From: UMGS621 sp964468815
GTDB lineage: Bacteria; Bacillota; Clostridia; Christensenellales; Borkfalkiaceae
DNA length: 13,895 bases
Assembly (NCBI GenBank): GCA_964468815.1
Contig: CAYXWN010000041.1
Location: 1 to 13,895, forward strand
Reading direction: 5' to 3'
The first letter of the stretch is position 1. Each line of letters starts with the position of its first letter. Below, one piece after another: positions 1 to 5,757 of this stretch. The notes below the pieces were generated by a model. That model made no database searches. It was not told the origin of the DNA and was given only the letters and a program-made list of their open reading frames with translations. Position numbers and translations under genes: made by a program.

Positions 1-962
1 TAAGCGCAACACTTAGAGATAAAAAAATTAAATAAATCTATAGGTTTTTGGTAATGTAAAACCTTTTTGGGTCTGGCGTTAATTAACGCCGGATTCTTTT
101 TTAGCGTTTTTTCAGAAACTCTTTCAAGATTTCTTCCCTTGGGATAAAACTCTCGAAGTAATCCATTTAAATTTTCATTCGTTCCCTTTTGCCAAGCACA
201 ATACGGATCGGCAAAATACATTTCACAGCCTAACTCCTTTTCGATCTTTCTCCAACTTGCAAACTCGCTTCCTCTATCGCAGGTTATTGTCTTTACCGCT
301 CCTCTTGGCAATGACGACAAGGCTTTAATTACTGCATTTGCCATTGTTTCTCCATTTCTGTTTGGTATTTTTATTGCTATGTAGTATCTTGTTTTTCTCT
401 CCGCTAAAGTCGCAAAACAAGCTTTAGTTTTCCCTTGTCCGAAAACTACGGTATCCGCTTCCCAATGCCCAAATTCCAACCTTTTATACACGCTTTTATC
501 TCTTTTTCGTATGCTTTTCCCTGTTGTAAACCTTCCGCCATTACCTAAACGCTTTCTTGTTCTTCCTTTTCTTCTCAAGTTTTTTAATGTTGAGCGTAAA
601 TATTTTTCATCTATCCAACGATAAATTGTTTTAAATGACGGTATTTTTAATTCGCAAGGCGTATTTGCTATTTGTTCGGGAGACCAAGTTTCAGATAACT
701 TTTGATCTATGTAATCCAAAACCTCTTTATTCCAAAACATTCCGCGATGTCGATAACTGTTTCGTAAATTACTTTTCTTTTGCTCTGTATATGGGTAATA
801 CCTTGGTGTGTCCCTATAGAATGTGCAATTTCGTCTTAATTCTCGTGATACTGAACTAACGTTACGTCCTAGCAATTTGGCTATTTCTCTATAACTTTTT
901 CCTTTTACGTAGTATTCTCGTAGACAACAACGCTCTTCTATGCTAAAATGTTTGTAGTTCAT
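1..962 (-). CDS. IS30-family transposase (320 codons visible, stop at or beyond the edge)
   Basis: DDE transposase that would cut and join the ends of the surrounding element. The frame opens at ATG 962-960, preceded by AAGGAG with 6-nt spacing, and stays open for 320 codons to the window edge. The N-terminal part is a helix-turn-helix region, with SYREIAKLLGRNVSSVSREL at about residues 31-50. The catalytic triad is visible: D170 in HWEADTV, D229 in ITCDRGSEF, and E263 in KGTNENLNGLLREF. The D229-E263 interval of 33 intervening residues is the spacing expected of IS30 transposases. C-terminal INARPKKVL also matches the family. No frameshift is seen, so the enzyme may be active. It is missing from stop-to-stop gene calls only because the stop lies on the edge. 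Confidence 0.93.
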   Translation of the reverse strand, partial: MNYKHFSIEERCCLREYYVKGKSYREIAKLLGRNVSSVSRELRRNCTFYRDTPRYYPYTEQKKSNLRNSYRHRGMFWNKEVLDYIDQKLSETWSPEQIANTPCELKIPSFKTIYRWIDEKYLRSTLKNLRRKGRTRKRLGNGGRFTTGKSIRKRDKSVYKRLEFGHWEADTVVFGQGKTKACFATLAERKTRYYIAIKIPNRNGETMANAVIKALSSLPRGAVKTITCDRGSEFASWRKIEKELGCEMYFADPYCAWQKGTNENLNGLLREFYPKGRNLERVSEKTLKKNPALINARPKKVLHYQKPIDLFNFFISKCCA

Positions 963-998
963 ATATTTCTCCTTGGTATTTGTTTTGTCGTTATTACT

Positions 999-1004
999 AT
1001 TATA
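999..1004 (-). promoter_or_regulatory. Extended -10 promoter of the IS30 transposase
   Basis: On the minus strand TGGTATAAT gives a consensus TATAAT with the extended -10 TGn element, 37 nt upstream of the transposase start. No good -35 hexamer is visible at 17 nt. It lies inside the right inverted-repeat region, as is usual for insertion sequences. Confidence 0.55.
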
Positions 1005-1071
1005 CCATAGATTTATATGAACTTCTTTTTTTCCATCCTGTTGCACTTAATAGTATAATTCACCAAATCCT

Positions 1072-1103
1072 TTAAAAAATGCAGCAAAATTATGCTGCAT
1101 TTT
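1072..1103 (-). terminator. Rho-independent terminator after the protease/LRR gene
   Basis: Inverted repeat AATGCAGCA (1078-1086) and TGCTGCATT (1093-1101), extendable to 1076-1103, with a 6-nt loop. On the minus strand it is followed by a run of T. It lies about 100 nt after the stop of the minus-strand protease/LRR gene and before the IS30 end. On the plus strand the T run is shorter. Confidence 0.75.
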
Positions 1104-1203
1104 ATGGATATTAACTTTTAATCACATTGTATCCGTATATCCCTATTTATCGGTTTTATCACCCTTTTGATATTTCAAACGAACCAATGAATCTCCTATT
1201 GCA

Positions 1204-3708
1204 TTATTCTACATTCCACTTTATAGGCGTCACCCCGTCCGTATCATAATGCCAATAGTTTCCGTTTGTTGTCGGCTTGATTGCACTGTAATAATACCGC
1301 GTGGCACGTGTTAAGTTATTGTTATAAGAACCAATTGAGATTTTTTCCCATTCGCTTGCGCTTCCTTTGTAGTATACACTCGTTAAACTACGGCAATCGG
1401 AGAACGCAAAACTACCAATCGAAGTAACGCCGTTTCCTATTGTTACGATTGTTAACTCTTTGCAATGATCAAACGCGCCGTTTCCAATCGAAATTACACG
1501 ATTGGGAATCGCTACGCTTTCAAGCGCAGAATACGCAAAAGCGTACGCACCGATCGTTTGCACGTTATTTAACTCGATATTCTCGCATTTTGCATAGCCG
1601 AACGCATAGTCGCCGATTTCGATTACGCTGTTCGGAATCGTATAATTCGCGCTCACTCCTGCCGGGAACGAAACGACTTTGCTTGCCGTCGTATTCAACA
1701 ATACACCGTTTTTCGCAATAAAGTACCGATTCTCTTTCGTCACCGAAAAACTCTTTAACGAAGTTGCGCCGAAAAACACCGATCCGTCCAAAACACTTAC
1801 GTTCTTTGGAACGTCAAAGCGAATCAAGCCGCTGCCAGCAAACGAAAAATCCCCGACGCTTTCCAATTCGATACATTCACTCATGCTGACCGTTTGTAAT
1901 CTTATCGTGTTTTCAAAAGCAAATTTTCCAATGCTTTTCACTCCGTTCGGCAAAATAAGTTCGTTTAAATTATTACAATTCCGAAACGCGCTTTGTCCAA
2001 TATTCGTAAGTCCGCTCGGCAAATTAACCTGTCTTAAACGGCTTTGTCCATCAAAAGCAAAGTCGCCGATACTCGTAACGGGTTTCCCGTCTATTTTTTC
2101 AGGAATGGTGATATAACGGCGTTTTCCCGTATACGATCTGATTTCTATCGTCCCGTCGTCAAGCGTTACGTAGGTATACGGCACACCGTCATCCTCGTTT
2201 GCCCAATTTACATAAAGAATGATATCGCTTGTCCATACGTCATCATATAACGCAAGTTCTTCTTTTAAGTCAATATCATAATACCAACCGTCAAAAATCG
2301 TAAACCATCTTGTCGGTTCAGGAATATTCTGAAGCGCATGATTACGAATAAATATTTGCTCGATATTCTCGATTTCATCGGTCAACATATCGAACGTTAC
2401 CGTTCCGCGCTCTTCCACCGTTAAGGCAGAAAGATCCAATGCTCCGTAACCGAAATACCAATCGTCCCCCTTTGCTCCGAGATCATAAGACGAAGCGTAT
2501 AAAAGTTCAACCGCTTCGGAAAATTCAATATATTTATTTTGCTGTTTTAATAGAGCCATCGCCCTGCAACGATCGGTGATGCAAGCGACGTTCCCGTCGA
2601 AACCCCGTAATCCCCATTTGTTTTGGTAGTATACGTCGTTCCGAGAGCAACAACGTCGCTGTTTTCCCCGTAGTTGGAATATTCTGCAAGTTCCCACGAA
2701 TTTTCCTTTAATGCACCGACTCCGATTACGTGTTCATCTGCCGCAGGATAAGTAAGCCCTGCCGTCGCATTGTTGCCTGCCGTCGCCACACAAATAATAT
2801 CGCCGTCAACGGCAAGTTCGGTCGCCTTTTTAAACGGATTATTCGGAGCAGTGCTGCCAAACGACATATTTACTACATCGACATCGCGCTCTATCGCATA
2901 ATATAACCCAAACACGAGATCGGACGTCCTATAAAAGTTACCGTTTTCATCACATTCCGCTTTTATAATCAATAATGTAACCTCAGGTGCAATTCCGACC
3001 ACACCTTCTCCATTCATGCTAGCAGCAACAACACCAGCAACACTCGTCCCGTGACCTTGTTCATCCTCGATCAAAGACCAATCGTAACTTCCATCCGTAA
3101 GCGTGTAATCTTTAACGATTTTGTCCTCACTTGCATTATATGAATATTCGGATATTTTTCCGACGAACTCCGAATGATCGGTATCGATTCCCGTATCGAT
3201 CACAGCAACGGTTACACCGCTTCCGCGATAACTGCTCCAAGCATTTCCAACATTTATGTAAGACTGATTTCCATAAAGCGAATCGCTTACCCTATAATTC
3301 GGAACAGTCGCAACACGCTCGTACGATTCTTCAATATCGCTTGTTTTTGAGTAATAATCAAGCGAAAACTTTTCCAACAACGGTCTGTTCTCTTTGTTCT
3401 CGTACACATCTCACGTACGCTCTGTCCGTTTTGCAACGTAAGCGTCGCATAATGACCGTCGTTTGTCATTCTAAGTTTTGCATTGAGTTTATCCGCTAAG
3501 TCTTGTGCGAAAAATTGATCCGTATCGTACAAGACAATTGTTTTATCATCGTATGTTCCGATATCCTCTTTTAACATAGCAAGTGCATCTTGTTGTATTT
3601 TGTCAAGTCCGTTTTCACGATAAATACAATATCCGAAAACAGCAAAACACGCAATCAAACATACGTTAAAGCGATAACGATACTTCTTTTTAAGACCTTT
3701 TTTTTCAT
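1204..3708 (-). pseudogene. Membrane-anchored subtilisin-like (S8) protease with BspA-type leucine-rich repeats, split by three frameshifts
   Basis: Joined across three breaks, this would be a protein of about 835 residues. It starts at ATG 3708-3706 after AGGAGG. With one extra A in the A8 tract it begins MKKKGLKKKYRYRF, then a hydrophobic anchor (NVCLIACFAVFGYCIY). A prodomain-like stretch follows to about 3410. The S8 catalytic domain (about 3407-2562) keeps Asp in VAVIDTGID, His in GHGTSVAG, the oxyanion Asn in ATAGNN, and Ser in GTSLASP. The remainder (about 2560-1204) has eight or nine repeats of the form IGxxAFxxCxxLxxVxIPxxVTS (LRR_5/BspA type). It ends in a YYYSAIKPTTNGNYWHY-like tail common to Clostridia BspA proteins. 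Breaks lie at 3698-3705 (A8), about 3407-3412, and 2562-2564 (GGG where GGGG is expected). Each is a net loss of one base. All catalytic residues survive, so decay is recent, or these are sequencing errors or slippage sites. Likely role if intact: extracellular protease/adhesin. Confidence 0.85.
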
Positions 3709-3719
3709 AATTTACCTCC
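3698..3719 (-). promoter_or_regulatory. Strong ribosome binding site and A8 tract at the protease start
   Basis: Minus strand: AGGAGG, TAAATT, ATG, then eight A. The site fixes ATG 3708-3706 as the intended start, but that frame reaches TGA after 17 codons. Nine A would join it to the lysine-rich, hydrophobic N-terminus of the downstream frame. The tract is a candidate for polymerase slippage or on/off switching by A-tract length; it may equally be a sequencing error. Confidence 0.6.
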
Positions 3720-3748
3720 TGATAAAAGCATACTCAAAAAACTTTATT

Positions 3749-3792
3749 CCTTGCTAAATACAACATAACAATTATTATGTATTCGAGCAAGG
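3749..3792. repeat. Palindrome enclosing recombination-site copy 1
   Basis: Arms CCTTGCT (3749-3755) and AGCAAGG (3786-3792) enclose the copy-1 repeat, which is itself a near-palindrome. In the minus-strand transcript this forms a long hairpin in the 5' leader of the protease gene, followed by a T6 stretch. It could act as a weak attenuator or simply extend the recombinase binding site. One arm lies inside and one outside the putative invertible segment, so inversion would break the pairing. Confidence 0.6.
3759..3785 (+). repeat. Putative recombination site, copy 1
   Basis: A 27-nt sequence matches 4011-4037 with only two differences. Its 18-nt core, ACATAACAATTATTATGT (3763-3780), is the exact reverse complement of the copy-2 core. 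Arms ACATAA/TTATGT flank a 6-nt centre, CAATTA. The layout of inverted recombinase-binding arms around a 6-nt overlap is typical of tyrosine-recombinase crossover sites. Confidence 0.7.
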
Positions 3793-3828
3793 CTATCTTT
3801 TTAGATAGGAAACTCATATCAATGATAA

Positions 3829-3857
3829 ATTATAACACTTTTATCATGGTTTTGCAA
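3829..3857 (-). promoter_or_regulatory. Sigma-A-type promoter inside the putative invertible segment
   Basis: On the minus strand, -35 TTGCAA (3857-3852), a 17-nt spacer and -10 TATAAT (3834-3829). Predicted transcription starts near 3822 and runs through copy 1 into the protease gene, giving a leader of about 115 nt. A small hairpin, CTATCT/AGATAG (3793-3808), lies in that leader. This is the only clear promoter upstream of the protease gene. Confidence 0.75.
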
Positions 3858-3894
3858 TATATTTTTTTATTTGAGAAGAAAATATTATAGAAAT

Positions 3895-3969
3895 TTTATT
3901 ATTATTCGTATAATAATAAAGCCTTTTGTATTAGCTTTTTAATAAAAACATTAAAAGGCTTGCTTTTTA
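3895..3969. terminator. Tandem hairpins inside the invertible segment, probable terminator
   Basis: Two overlapping inverted repeats. TTTATTATTAT (3895-3905) pairs perfectly with ATAATAATAAA (3910-3920). AAGCCTTTT (3919-3927) pairs with AAAAGGCTT (3953-3961), with a further A/T pairing in its loop. The second hairpin is followed on the plus strand by GCTTTTTAT, a good terminator tail; the minus-strand tail is TTATTATTAT. As placed, they could stop read-through from the recombinase gene into the protease promoter, insulating the switch. Confidence 0.5.
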
Positions 3970-4010
3970 TACTCTTTTTGCCGTAACGTCATTGATAGAC
4001 ATGTTTTTTC

Positions 4011-4037
4011 TACAACATAATAATTGTTATGTATTCG
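4011..4037 (+). repeat. Putative recombination site, copy 2
   Basis: Second copy of the 27-nt repeat at 3759-3785, with two differences. The core ACATAATAATTGTTATGT (4015-4032) is the exact reverse complement of the copy-1 core. The 6-nt centre is TAATTG here and CAATTA in copy 1, so the centres are identical only when the sites are taken in inverted orientation. The 127 nt between this site and the recombinase stop (4038-4164) hold nothing else recognisable. Confidence 0.7.
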
Positions 4038-4164
4038 TTTAAATCGGCTTTTTCCCTGTAATTGAAACAGTTTGCTTTTTTGCACATGATTCAACGTACG
4101 AATGTTATATTTCTAATCACCGTTACCCCCAAAACAATAGGATTTTATTACAAGCCGTTTAGCG

Positions 4165-5004
4165 TTATAATATCAAACACATGTTTTCCATTTTTCTACG
4201 ATGTTCTACTCCTGTTGTTACGATATAGATTCTCGTAGTATTAATATTCGTATGCCCTAATATATCCGCTAATTTCGCTATATCCCTTTCAATTCCGTAA
4301 AATGTCCTTGCAAATAAATGTCTAAGATTGTGCGGAAATACTTTTTCGGGAGAAACATTCGCATCCTTACATAATGCTTTCATATCTCGCCAAATATTAT
4401 GCCTACTGACGTTTTTACCGCTTCTGGTTATAAATATGGCACCTATTTTTATGTTTTGCTCCTCAATATAACGAAGCAACTTTTTCTTTAAGTCCGCCAC
4501 AATAAAGATTCTTCTGTTCTTCCCTTTACAACTTACGCATGCCTCCCCTCTTTTTACAGATTCTACCGTTATGAATCGAAGTTCGCTTACCCGTATGCCG
4601 CAACCGCATATTGTTTGTATAATAAGGCTTAACCGGTCATTATTCTTCTTTTTTGCCGCTTCCACAAGTCGTATATATTCCGCTCTGCTTAATTCTTTCT
4701 CTTCCGAACAAAACGCTTGCCTTTGCACTTTAAATTGCTTTACGGTTAAATCGCTCCAACCGTAAAAACGAAAAAATACGTTCAAAGCAGCAAGCATGGA
4801 ATTCACGCTTGCAATCGCATATTTTTGTGCTAAATAACTTTTATATTCCAAAATTGCAGCTTTACCGAGGAGTTTTCCTTGCATAAACTCGTAAAACACA
4901 TTTACGTCATGCAAGTATTTTTCTATTGTCGCTTTACTGTGTTCTTCTTCGTAAAGATAATTCTTAAAAGTCTCCACCAACTTTTCATTTAATTGTTTTT
5001 CCAT
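4165..5004 (-). CDS. Tyrosine recombinase (phage-integrase family), likely invertase of the adjacent switch
   Basis: This 279-residue protein cuts and rejoins DNA at paired sites through a tyrosine nucleophile. Residues 5-85 form the SAM-like core-binding domain (NYLYEEEHSKATIEKYLHDV), and residues 105-270 the catalytic domain. All expected active-site residues are seen: R138 in GCGIRVSEL, a lysine at 160-162 in CKGKNRR, H225 and R228 in PHNLRHLF, H251 in LGHTNINTT, and Y260 in TRIYIV. No separate arm-binding domain precedes the core-binding domain, as in XerC-like and promoter-inverting recombinases. The start is supported by GGAG 8 nt upstream. Its gene ends 133 bp from the right core of the inverted repeat, which suggests it acts there; XerC/D-like housekeeping or an unrelated mobile-element integrase are the alternatives. 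No frameshift is seen. Confidence 0.92.
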   Translation of the reverse strand: MEKQLNEKLVETFKNYLYEEEHSKATIEKYLHDVNVFYEFMQGKLLGKAAILEYKSYLAQKYAIASVNSMLAALNVFFRFYGWSDLTVKQFKVQRQAFCSEEKELSRAEYIRLVEAAKKKNNDRLSLIIQTICGCGIRVSELRFITVESVKRGEACVSCKGKNRRIFIVADLKKKLLRYIEEQNIKIGAIFITRSGKNVSRHNIWRDMKALCKDANVSPEKVFPHNLRHLFARTFYGIERDIAKLADILGHTNINTTRIYIVTTGVEHRRKMENMCLIL

Positions 5005-5027
5005 TTTAATGTCTCCTTTTTACAATG

Positions 5028-5033
5028 ATTATA
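5028..5033 (-). promoter_or_regulatory. Candidate -10 element of the recombinase gene
   Basis: Minus-strand TATAAT lies 23 nt upstream of the recombinase ATG, just ahead of AAAAAGGAG. The -35 position at 17 nt reads AAAGTT, a poor match, so expression may be weak or need an activator. Confidence 0.45.
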
Positions 5034-5141
5034 CACTAAAATAGAATTTAAACTTTCCAAAAAAATTTTACAACAAAAATGATTCAACTTGCAAATTTTC
5101 TCACAACCAGTCATATCACATATTGAACAATGATAACAAAT

Positions 5142-5180
5142 CGACCTCAATTTCATAGGTCGTCTAAAAAATTGAAATTG
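5142..5180 (+). other. Hairpin with a complementary downstream strand (possible pseudoknot)
   Basis: CGACCT (5142-5147) pairs with AGGTCG (5157-5162). The first eight loop bases, CAATTTCA (5148-5155), are exactly complementary to TGAAATTG at 5173-5180. This is an H-type pseudoknot geometry if transcribed in either direction. No gene depends on it visibly, and it matches no RNA family I recognise. Confidence 0.35.
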
Positions 5181-5280
5181 AACGAATTTTCCGTTTGATT
5201 GATTTTTTGTTTTTTTCCAAGGATATTTACCTTATGCTAAACTGAATGTGTCGTTATTTTGATTCGTTCATTTAATTGTC

Positions 5281-5339
5281 CTCCGATTTTGTTTTTTGTT
5301 GTAACTGCCATGTCTCAACTCTATTATACAAAATCGGAG
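5281..5339. repeat. 12-bp perfect inverted repeat around a -10-like sequence
   Basis: CTCCGATTTTGT (5281-5292) and ACAAAATCGGAG (5328-5339) enclose 35 nt. Read on the plus strand it ends in T5 and could be a terminator with a large loop. Read on the minus strand it contains TATAAT (5328-5323), a TAGACA 15 nt further upstream, and CGGAGG (5285-5280) followed after 8 nt by ATG, but that frame stops after five codons. A promoter plus ribosome site without a gene suggests a remnant. Confidence 0.5.
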
Positions 5340-5460
5340 TTTTTGTCTATTATTCATCGGCAAACCTCTACCGAACTAGACCGCTATGGCGTGTTTTTTC
5401 GATACAAAAAACAGCAGGAACGATAATTCCTACCGTCAAGGGTATTAAAGAGTAAAAGCA

Positions 5461-5501
5461 AATCCGAACCACTCACTTATTACAAGTATTTGGTTCGGAT
5501 T
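5461..5501 (-). terminator. Nested 41-nt hairpin after the tRNA-Leu(GAG) 3' end, copy A
   Basis: Minus-strand outer stem AATCCGAACCA/TGGTTCGGATT (11 bp) encloses an inner stem ACTT/AAGT. It is followed by a T-rich tail and begins 9 nt after a CCA. The same element, the same length and at the same distance, follows the intact tRNA-Leu(CAA) at 9759-9799. Likely the tRNA terminator. Confidence 0.7.
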
Positions 5502-5510
5502 ATACTGCCT

Positions 5511-5531
5511 TGGTGTGGAGAATGGGACTTG
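5511..5531 (-). tRNA. Detached 3' end of tRNA-Leu(GAG) (T-loop part, acceptor strand, CCA)
   Basis: The minus strand reads CAAGT (end of a T-loop), CCCAT (T-stem), TCTCCAC (acceptor), A, CCA. The acceptor strand pairs with GTGGGGA, the 5' strand of the tRNA-Leu(GAG) fragment at 5758-5817, with one G-U pair. CCCAT pairs with the GTGG(G) that ends that fragment, again with one G-U. A terminator hairpin follows after 9 nt, as for the other tRNA-Leu. About 226 nt, including the gap, separate the two parts. This is either a true insertion in the T-loop or a scaffolding error. Confidence 0.6.
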
Positions 5532-5620
5532 CTCCGCGCCTTTTGCCGCTATCACGCCGGGGACGGAAAACAGTCCACAGGACTGTTTTCTATTCGTCCC
5601 GTTCAAGTCCTTTCTCCACA
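5514..5620. repeat. 107-nt two-level palindrome bounded by inverted tRNA-3'-end-like sequences
   Basis: TGTGGAGAA (5514-5522) pairs with TTCTCCACA (5612-5620), and GGACTTG (5525-5531) with CAAGTCC (5604-5610). Inside, GGGACG (5560-5565) pairs with CGTCCC (5595-5600), and GAAAACAGTCC (5566-5576) with GGACTGTTTTC (5580-5590) around a 3-nt loop. The right arm on the plus strand, GTTCAAGTCC then TTTCTCCACA, also resembles a tRNA T-loop and acceptor. The unpaired 5532-5559 is C-rich on the plus strand. It fits no family I recognise; a small non-autonomous element in the tRNA gene is possible. Confidence 0.55.
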
Positions 5621-5644
5621 AAAAAAAGCACCATGCGGTGCTTT
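5620..5644 (-). terminator. Rho-independent terminator
   Basis: AAAGCACC (5625-5632), loop ATGC, GGTGCTTT (5637-5644). On the minus strand it is followed by eight T; on the plus strand by CTTTTT, so it may work both ways. It lies between the palindrome and the scaffold gap, with no gene on its 5' side in view. Confidence 0.75.
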
Positions 5645-5747
5645 CTTTTTCTGTGAGTAATAGGTAAATAGGATACACGGATGATGTTCCTAAAAAGCGG
5701 ATGAGTTTTTTGAAAACGGTGTCAATTTTAATTTTAGGTCTATTTCT

Positions 5748-5757
5748 NNNNNNNNNN
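5748..5757. other. Scaffold gap (10 N)
   Basis: Ten N join two contigs next to the tRNA-Leu(GAG) fragment. A round 10 is probably a placeholder, so the real distance is unknown and the order of the two contigs is less certain than the rest. Confidence 0.97.

Larger units (their letters stand above)
1..1049 (-). mobile_element. IS30-family insertion sequence, complete or nearly so, at the scaffold edge
   Basis: A single transposase gene on the minus strand lies between terminal inverted repeats. The window starts TAAGCGCAACA (1-11), and the reverse complement of 1039-1049 is TAAGTGCAACA, a 10 of 11 match. Similarity resumes deeper inside: ATAAATCTATAGG at 32-44 and ATAAATCTATGG near 1005-1016 on the other strand, so the imperfect repeats span about 45 nt. 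The transposase frame runs into the left repeat, and its last two visible bases, TA, could be the start of a stop codon. The left flank is absent, so a target-site duplication cannot be tested. That the window begins on the repeat suggests the assembly broke at a multicopy element (inference). Confidence 0.85.
3763..4032. other. Putative invertible promoter segment (phase-variation switch)
   Basis: A 234-bp gene-free segment (3781-4014) lies between two 18-bp cores that are perfect inverted repeats of each other. It holds a near-consensus promoter now pointing at the protease/LRR gene 74 bp beyond its left end, and a pair of hairpins (3895-3920 and 3919-3961). A tyrosine recombinase gene begins 133 bp past the right core. 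The whole matches the known design of invertible promoters in gut bacteria. In the current orientation the switch would be ON for the protease; inverted, the promoter would run antisense into the recombinase gene. The outer flanks of the two sites match in direct orientation, so deletion of the segment is the alternative outcome. Inversion is not shown by a single sequence. Confidence 0.6.
5034..5460. other. Gene-free spacer with palindromes
   Basis: No convincing gene is seen in about 430 bp. It holds a hairpin with pseudoknot potential (5142-5180), a 12-bp inverted repeat (5281-5339), and short hairpins such as GTTTTTT/AAAAAAC near 5391-5411 and AGGAA/TTCCT near 5416-5432. A cysteine-rich minus-strand frame (5156 to 4989) overlaps the recombinase start but has no ribosome binding site. 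Confidence 0.5.

Noticed and set aside
635..859. 74-codon plus-strand frame inside the IS30 element
   Set aside because: Antisense to the transposase, whose DDE motifs are clear.
3759..4037. CRISPR-like array (two 27-nt repeats)
   Set aside because: Only two copies about 250 bp apart with no regular spacers and no cas genes; a recombination-site pair explains them better.
4989..5156. Cysteine-rich minus-strand frame (55 codons, CYHCSICDMTGC-like) ending over the recombinase start
   Set aside because: The spacing of cysteines looks zinc-binding, but there is no ribosome binding site, it contains the recombinase -10 and Shine-Dalgarno sequences, and TGT codons are common in AT-rich DNA.
5237..5311. 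24-codon minus-strand frame (MAVTTKNKIGGQ...) across the 12-bp inverted repeat
   Set aside because: Poor ribosome binding site, no recognisable similarity, and it overlaps a palindrome; could be a remnant but cannot be supported.
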